Shown here: positions 5,455-8,670 of the stretch, in pieces
Layout: the number at the start of each line of letters is the position of its first letter
Numbering within the stretch: the first letter of the stretch is position 1
NCBI GenBank assembly: GCA_030613835.1
Contig: JAUWLH010000052.1
Location: forward strand, 1-8,670
DNA from: Candidatus Bathyarchaeota archaeon
GTDB lineage: Archaea; Thermoproteota; Bathyarchaeia; TCS64
Reading direction: 5' to 3'
DNA: 8,670 bases
The notes under the pieces: generated by a model
Seen by the model: the letters and a program-made list of their open reading frames with translations, nothing else
Told to the model about the DNA's origin: nothing
The model's database searches: none
Translations under genes and position numbers: made by a program

Positions 5455-5928
5455 ATGAAAGTACTGGTCGTATTCGATTCACACACGGGAAACACAGGGC
5501 TGATGGCTGAGGCCGTTGCCCAGGGAGTAAGGGATTCAGGTATCAAGGCTGTCCTGAAGACTGTGGATGAGGCATCAATCGATGAGCTCCCACAGGTTCA
5601 GGGCGTGATCCTCGGCTCTCCCGTCTATTATGGCCTCCCAACCGGCAAGATCAAGACGTGGATCGATGAGTCGGTGAAGTACCATGGCAAGCTGACCCAT
5701 CTGGTGGGCGGCGCGTTCTGCAGTGCTGGCGGTATTCATACCGGCTCCGAGACCACGATCCTTGCCCTCCTACAGGCATGCCTGGTTCACGGCATGATTA
5801 TCCAAGGGAACCCCCATGGCAGCCACTACGGCGTGGCATCAAAGGGCGCGCCCGGCGAGAAGGAGATCGAGAACTGCAAGAAGCTGGGCTCCAGGGTAGC
5901 CGAGCTGGTAAAGAAGCTCAACCCCTAG
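5455..5928 (+). CDS. WrbA/flavodoxin-like flavoprotein, NAD(P)H:quinone oxidoreductase family
   Basis: A 157-residue flavodoxin-fold protein. It opens MKVLVVFDSHTGNT, with the FMN phosphate-binding loop SHTGNT at 9-14. LGSPVYYGLPTGKIKTWIDE (53-72), the strand GGAFCSAGGIHTGSETT (85-101) and GNPHGSHYGVASKG (118-131) follow, a layout typical of WrbA-type quinone reductases rather than short electron-carrier flavodoxins, though it is shorter than E. coli WrbA. Likely roles are two-electron quinone reduction or FMN-based electron transfer. ATG 5455 starts exactly at the family's N-terminus and has GTGA five bases upstream, which is also the preceding gene's stop; an in-frame GTG at 5446 would add three residues. 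It directly follows the flavin-reductase-like gene, suggesting a shared FMN-linked job. The exact acceptor is unknown. Confidence 0.85.
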   Translation: MKVLVVFDSHTGNTGLMAEAVAQGVRDSGIKAVLKTVDEASIDELPQVQGVILGSPVYYGLPTGKIKTWIDESVKYHGKLTHLVGGAFCSAGGIHTGSETTILALLQACLVHGMIIQGNPHGSHYGVASKGAPGEKEIENCKKLGSRVAELVKKLNP

Positions 5929-5945
5929 CCTTTTCACCCAAAAGG
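5929..5945 (+). terminator. Short hairpin after the flavodoxin-like gene
   Basis: CCTTTT-CACCC-AAAAGG is a perfect six-base inverted repeat with a five-base loop directly after the stop codon. It is short, A/T-rich and not followed by a T run, so termination is uncertain; it could be an operator for the next gene or chance. The 46-base gap to the M20 gene shows no Shine-Dalgarno site or clear TATA box. Confidence 0.25.
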
Positions 5946-5974
5946 CAGAAAACCATCAAACCCCTTCTTACTCC

Positions 5975-7237
5975 ATGACCATTTCTAGGGAGGAGCTAAT
6001 CGAGGGTATCAACGATGACAACGACCTCGTGGGGCTCCTGACCGAGCTATTAAAGATTCCAAGCGACAACCCTCCAGGAGACACGACGGCCATCGCCGCT
6101 TTCATATCGGACTACCTAAAAGGATACAGCGTTGAGGCGGAGGTTATCGTCACAAAACCTGGGATAGCAAACATAGTGGCAACCATCGGGGAGGGTGATA
6201 CCCATCTTGTTCTCAATGGCCATCTGGACACGTTCCCAGCCGAGGTCGGGGAGGAGTGGACGGTTCCTCCCTACTCCGGCCTAGTCAAGGACGGAAGGAT
6301 TTACGGAAGGGGCGCAGGTGACATGAAGGGTGGTCTCGCTGCCCTGCTCTACTGCTTCGCAAAGATCAGCCAGACTGATCTCAAGGGCAGGCTCACTTTC
6401 ACAGGGACCTCGGACGAGGAAACCGGGGGCGAGTGGGGCGCGCTATGGCTCCTAAACAAGGACAACCGCCTCCACGGGGACGCGGTGCTCAACGGGGAGC
6501 CATCCGGCCTGACAGTGAGGATCGGAGAGAAGTCCCGCGTATCCATCATCCTTGAGGCCGAGGGAAAGGCGGCCCACGGAAGCTTCGCCGGGTACGTGGG
6601 AGAGAACGCCATCATGAAGATGATGAGGATACTCCCGCTCGTTGAATCATTCCAGGGGACCCCAGCCATGTTCACGGACGAGACGAGGGCGCTCACAGAG
6701 GAGGTAATGAAGGGCTACAGGCAGCAGTACGGCCACGAGTCCGAGACTATGGCCAACGTTCTCAAGGAGGTCACGGTCAACATAGGCACCATCGAGGGCG
6801 GTAGCGAGGACAACATCATCCCAGCCTACTGTAAGGTAACCGTTGACACTAGGCTACCCCTAGGAATCACGCCAGTTGAGATGACCGAGATGATGAAGGC
6901 CAAGATACACGATGTGGACCCCAGCATCAAGGTAAGCTGGAAGAGGCCACCCCAGATTGTAACAGAGTCAACATACTCGGGGACCGGCGAGCGCATAACC
7001 CGCGTCTTGGCCAAGAACTCTAGGGATATCACGGGCGATGAGCCCCTGTACAGCTTCACATCAGGGGGAACCGACTGCCGTTTCTGGAGGAAGATCGGGA
7101 TCCCCGCCATATGCTACGGCCCAAGAGTCTTCGCCATGGGCGGCGTTGACGAGAACATTACCATCGAGGACCTCGTAACCACCGCAAAGGTCCAGATGGG
7201 CACCATACTGGACTTCCTTGCGGGGGAGAACCCCTAA
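5975..7237 (+). CDS. M20-family metallopeptidase/deacylase (ArgE/DapE/CPG2-like)
   Basis: A 420-residue dizinc amidohydrolase, the family that removes acyl groups from amino acids (N-acetylornithine, N-succinyl-diaminopimelate) or cleaves small peptides in the cytoplasm. Catalytic-domain residues are clear: H83 and D85 in LNGHLDTFP, bridging D116 in GRGAGDMKGG, general base E148 with E149 in TSDEETGG, and E175 in LNGEPSGL. KAAHGSFAG opens the dimerisation domain, and TSGGTDCRFW lies near the C-terminus. The last zinc ligand, normally His in an H-x-V/P-D/N-E context, appears as Gly (G389 in AMGGVDE), so metal site 2 may differ or use another residue. The subfamily and substrate cannot be assigned. 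ATG 5975 has no Shine-Dalgarno site. A racemase gene starts 22 bases after the stop, suggesting joint action on N-acyl or D-amino acids, which is inference. Confidence 0.88.
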   Translation: MTISREELIEGINDDNDLVGLLTELLKIPSDNPPGDTTAIAAFISDYLKGYSVEAEVIVTKPGIANIVATIGEGDTHLVLNGHLDTFPAEVGEEWTVPPYSGLVKDGRIYGRGAGDMKGGLAALLYCFAKISQTDLKGRLTFTGTSDEETGGEWGALWLLNKDNRLHGDAVLNGEPSGLTVRIGEKSRVSIILEAEGKAAHGSFAGYVGENAIMKMMRILPLVESFQGTPAMFTDETRALTEEVMKGYRQQYGHESETMANVLKEVTVNIGTIEGGSEDNIIPAYCKVTVDTRLPLGITPVEMTEMMKAKIHDVDPSIKVSWKRPPQIVTESTYSGTGERITRVLAKNSRDITGDEPLYSFTSGGTDCRFWRKIGIPAICYGPRVFAMGGVDENITIEDLVTTAKVQMGTILDFLAGENP

Positions 7238-7259
7238 AAGCCGTGATGACTCGGATAAG

Positions 7260-7964
7260 ATGATCAGCTTGGGCGAGAAGATTATAGGAATCCTAGGCGG
7301 GATGGGGCCGGAGGCAACAGCGGACCTCTTTATGAGGATCATCAGAGCGACCCCCGTCAAGAGAGACCAGGACCATTTCAGGGTCATCATTGACAGCAAC
7401 TCCAAGATAGCAGACAGGACACCCGCGATCCTCGGTACTGGACCCAGTCCCTTGCCAATGATGATTAAGACTGGAAAGAACCTTGAACAAGCGGGCGCAG
7501 ATTTCCTTCTCCTGCCATGCAACACTGCCCATTTCTTCCACTCTGAAATACAGGCTGAGCTGGGGATCCCTCTATTACACATGATCAAGCTCAGTGCCAA
7601 ACACATCAAAAAAAACTATCCAGAAGTCAAACGGGTTGGTCTACAGGCATCTGATGGTACGATCGCCAGCAAGCTATATCCTGAGTCATACGGTAAGTAC
7701 GGGATCGAGATAATCACACCGAGTGATGCTTCCCAGAAGGATGTTATGGATGCGATATATCGCGACATCAAGACAGGAAACCTCGAAAACGGCGGCAAGC
7801 TTCTACACAGGGTCGCTGTCGAGCTCATTGAAGATGGATCGGACGCAGTTATCTGCGGCTGTACCGAGGTGAGCCTGGTCCTCCACGACGGGGACGTACC
7901 GGTTCCAGTTGTTGATCCCCTTCAGGTGCTCGCCGAGGAAGCCGTCAAGCTGGCCTCGGGGTGA
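7260..7964 (+). CDS. Aspartate/glutamate-family amino-acid racemase
   Basis: A 234-residue cofactor-independent racemase of the Asp/Glu/hydantoin family, which interconverts L and D forms by a two-cysteine proton transfer. GILGGMGPEAT (10-20) is the N-terminal signature of aspartate racemases. The two catalytic cysteines are in LPCNTAHFF (C87) and VICGCTEVSL (C201; C199 in this motif is the less likely one). Length is normal. ATG 7260 places the GGMG motif at its usual distance; the frame extends upstream into the end of the M20 gene, but those residues look non-coding. A weak GTGAT lies 13 bases upstream. The stop lies within GGGGTGAT, the ribosome binding site of the next gene, so the genes are tightly linked. 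Aspartate is the likeliest substrate by motif, but relatives act on glutamate or other amino acids. Both catalytic residues are present, so it should be active. Confidence 0.88.
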   Translation: MISLGEKIIGILGGMGPEATADLFMRIIRATPVKRDQDHFRVIIDSNSKIADRTPAILGTGPSPLPMMIKTGKNLEQAGADFLLLPCNTAHFFHSEIQAELGIPLLHMIKLSAKHIKKNYPEVKRVGLQASDGTIASKLYPESYGKYGIEIITPSDASQKDVMDAIYRDIKTGNLENGGKLLHRVAVELIEDGSDAVICGCTEVSLVLHDGDVPVPVVDPLQVLAEEAVKLASG

Positions 7965-7965
7965 T
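7958..7965 (+). promoter_or_regulatory. Ribosome binding site of the YkgJ-type gene, overlapping the racemase stop
   Basis: GGGGTGAT lies three bases before ATG 7969 and contains the racemase TGA stop. It selects that ATG over the earlier in-frame ATG at 7909, which would lie inside the racemase. Confidence 0.65.
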
Positions 7966-7968
7966 ACC

Positions 7969-8439
7969 ATGGACGAGCCCACTCACTCCCTTGGGCACCT
8001 GAACTATACTAGGGACGGCGTCGAGGAGGAGATCGAGTTCTTTTACCCCTTAAACATCCAGTGGGGATGCATCCGGTGCGGAGCATGCTGCGGCGACGTT
8101 GGCGACAGGGTCAGGATGGTCATGCTGCTGGACAAGGACCTCGACAGGATAGAAGCCGCTGGCGAGACTGATTTCTTTGATGAGTGGGACGAGGGCTCTT
8201 TCTCGGCGATAATGAAGAAGGTTGACGGGAAATGCGTGTTCCTTACCGGGGAAAGGTGCAGGATATACGAACACAGGGTGCTCCTCTGCCGCATGTACCC
8301 CTTTTGGCTCGAAAAACAGGAGGATGTGTTCGTGTTCGGCGTTGACAAAGATTGTCCGGGGAACGGTCAGGGTGACTACCTTGAAGATGGGTTCTTCAGG
8401 GCTTTGCTGAAGATAGCCCTTGAGTCCATGGATTACTAG
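7969..8439 (+). CDS. YkgJ-family cysteine-cluster protein
   Basis: A 156-residue protein of the YkgJ (zinc- or iron-chelating) family. Eight cysteines are visible: C34, C37, C40 and C41 in CIRCGACCGDVGDRV; C89 in GKCVFL; C97 in ERCRIYEHR; C107 in LCRMYPFW; and C129 in DKDCPG. This C-x2-C-x2-CC ... C-x7-C-x9-C order and the C-R-x-Y-P-F motif match the family, thought to bind an Fe-S cluster or zinc, with no firmly known function in most members. No membrane segment or signal peptide is seen. ATG 7969 is set by GGGGTGAT three bases upstream; the racemase stop lies inside that site, so the two are translationally linked. It may mature or modify a neighbouring protein, but nothing here shows its target. 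Confidence 0.85.
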   Translation: MDEPTHSLGHLNYTRDGVEEEIEFFYPLNIQWGCIRCGACCGDVGDRVRMVMLLDKDLDRIEAAGETDFFDEWDEGSFSAIMKKVDGKCVFLTGERCRIYEHRVLLCRMYPFWLEKQEDVFVFGVDKDCPGNGQGDYLEDGFFRALLKIALESMDY

Positions 8440-8440
8440 A

Positions 8441-8460
8441 TAATTATATTTTCCTTATAC
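8441..8460 (+). promoter_or_regulatory. TATA-like promoter for the right-edge dehydrogenase
   Basis: TAATTATATTTT and then CCTTATAC lie 19-38 bases before ATG 8479. Either would place the start site within a few bases of the ATG, suggesting a leaderless or near-leaderless message. The T-rich stretch could also help end the upstream transcript. Confidence 0.45.
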
Positions 8461-8478
8461 TTGGTTATCGTATACAAT

Positions 8479-8670
8479 ATGAACCGAAATTTATTCATCT
8501 CGTTCAACATCGACCCACTACTAATCAAGAAAATAAAAAAGACAGACCCAGACATCGACATACTATATGATCCAAGAGTATTGGCCAAGCCTAGGTACAA
8601 GAACGACCAGCATAGCGGACCATTCCAGAGAGCCCCCTGTGGGACATATCAAACGTCATCATCAGCCCCC
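8479..8670 (+). pseudogene. D-isomer-specific 2-hydroxyacid dehydrogenase, N-terminal end joined out of frame to a C-terminal segment
   Basis: ATG 8479 opens MNRNLFISFNIDPLLIKKIK, then ILYDPRVLAKPRYKNDQHSG. The IYD...L..PRY..D-H-G pattern near residue 45 is that of some D-2-hydroxyacid dehydrogenases (Rossmann-fold NAD(P)H enzymes that reduce 2-oxoacids). After about 50 codons, near 8622-8633, similarity in this frame stops. The frame two bases along (agc at 8631) reads ESPLWDISNVIISP, the family's C-terminal block (usually S-P-L-W-x-x-x-N-V-I-x-T-P-H). About 200 residues that should lie between, including the NAD-binding GxGxxG, are absent and the frame is not kept. It is either a gene with an internal deletion or a chimeric join in the sequence. 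The window ends there. The N-terminal assignment alone is moderate; the two halves support each other. Confidence 0.55.

Noticed and set aside
7061..7609. 182-codon open frame on the minus strand opposite the M20 end and racemase
   Set aside because: It overlaps two well-supported genes and its translation shows no family motif.
1..8670. CRISPR array, insertion sequence, phage or defence system
   Set aside because: No regularly spaced repeats, transposase, integrase, terminal inverted repeats or defence-gene motifs were found on either strand.

Overview
This window reads as a piece of an archaeal chromosome, of moderate GC by eye. It carries mostly housekeeping and small-molecule metabolism genes. 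The archaeal call rests on AT-rich TATA-like boxes with purine-rich upstream elements, several recurring as TTATAC; short or missing 5' leaders; GTG and TTG starts; a stand-alone NifU C-terminal domain; and an archaeal-style threonine operon. The codon and protein style would fit an Asgard (Thorarchaeota-like) or Bathyarchaeia-like lineage, but this is only an impression.

Layout. Positions 1-3062 (minus strand) hold a tight operon read right to left: homoserine kinase, threonine synthase, aspartokinase. These are first and last steps of aspartate-to-threonine synthesis, with overlapping genes and a TATA-like promoter near 3105-3113. The aspartokinase breaks off near position 90. The last 90 bases instead encode, in another frame, the GIGINVN segment of a biotin-protein ligase. 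Positions 3223-3931 (plus) hold a NifU-type Fe-S scaffold and a small HExxH zincin-like protein. A response regulator (3933-4490, minus) meets them tail to tail. Between 4566 and 4820 lies what looks like a broken small zinc-ribbon gene: its first zinc-ligand cysteine codon is TGA and its start lies in another frame.

Positions 4919-5928 (plus) carry a flavin-reductase-like protein followed by a WrbA/flavodoxin-like protein. Then come an M20 metallopeptidase/deacylase (5975-7237), an Asp/Glu-type racemase (7260-7964) and a YkgJ-type cysteine-cluster protein (7969-8439), closely packed. At the right edge (8479-8670) a D-2-hydroxyacid dehydrogenase begins, but after about 50 codons it jumps, out of frame, to sequence typical of the C-terminal part of the same family.

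The genes serve threonine synthesis, Fe-S biogenesis, flavin redox chemistry and amino-acid (perhaps N-acyl- or D-amino-acid) metabolism. I see no mobile element, CRISPR array, rRNA or tRNA. The least ordinary features are the two broken junctions at the window ends, which may be assembly or amplification chimeras; the TGA-interrupted zinc ribbon; and the uncharacterised zincin with a possible CTG start. I do not see a convincing new multi-gene system.
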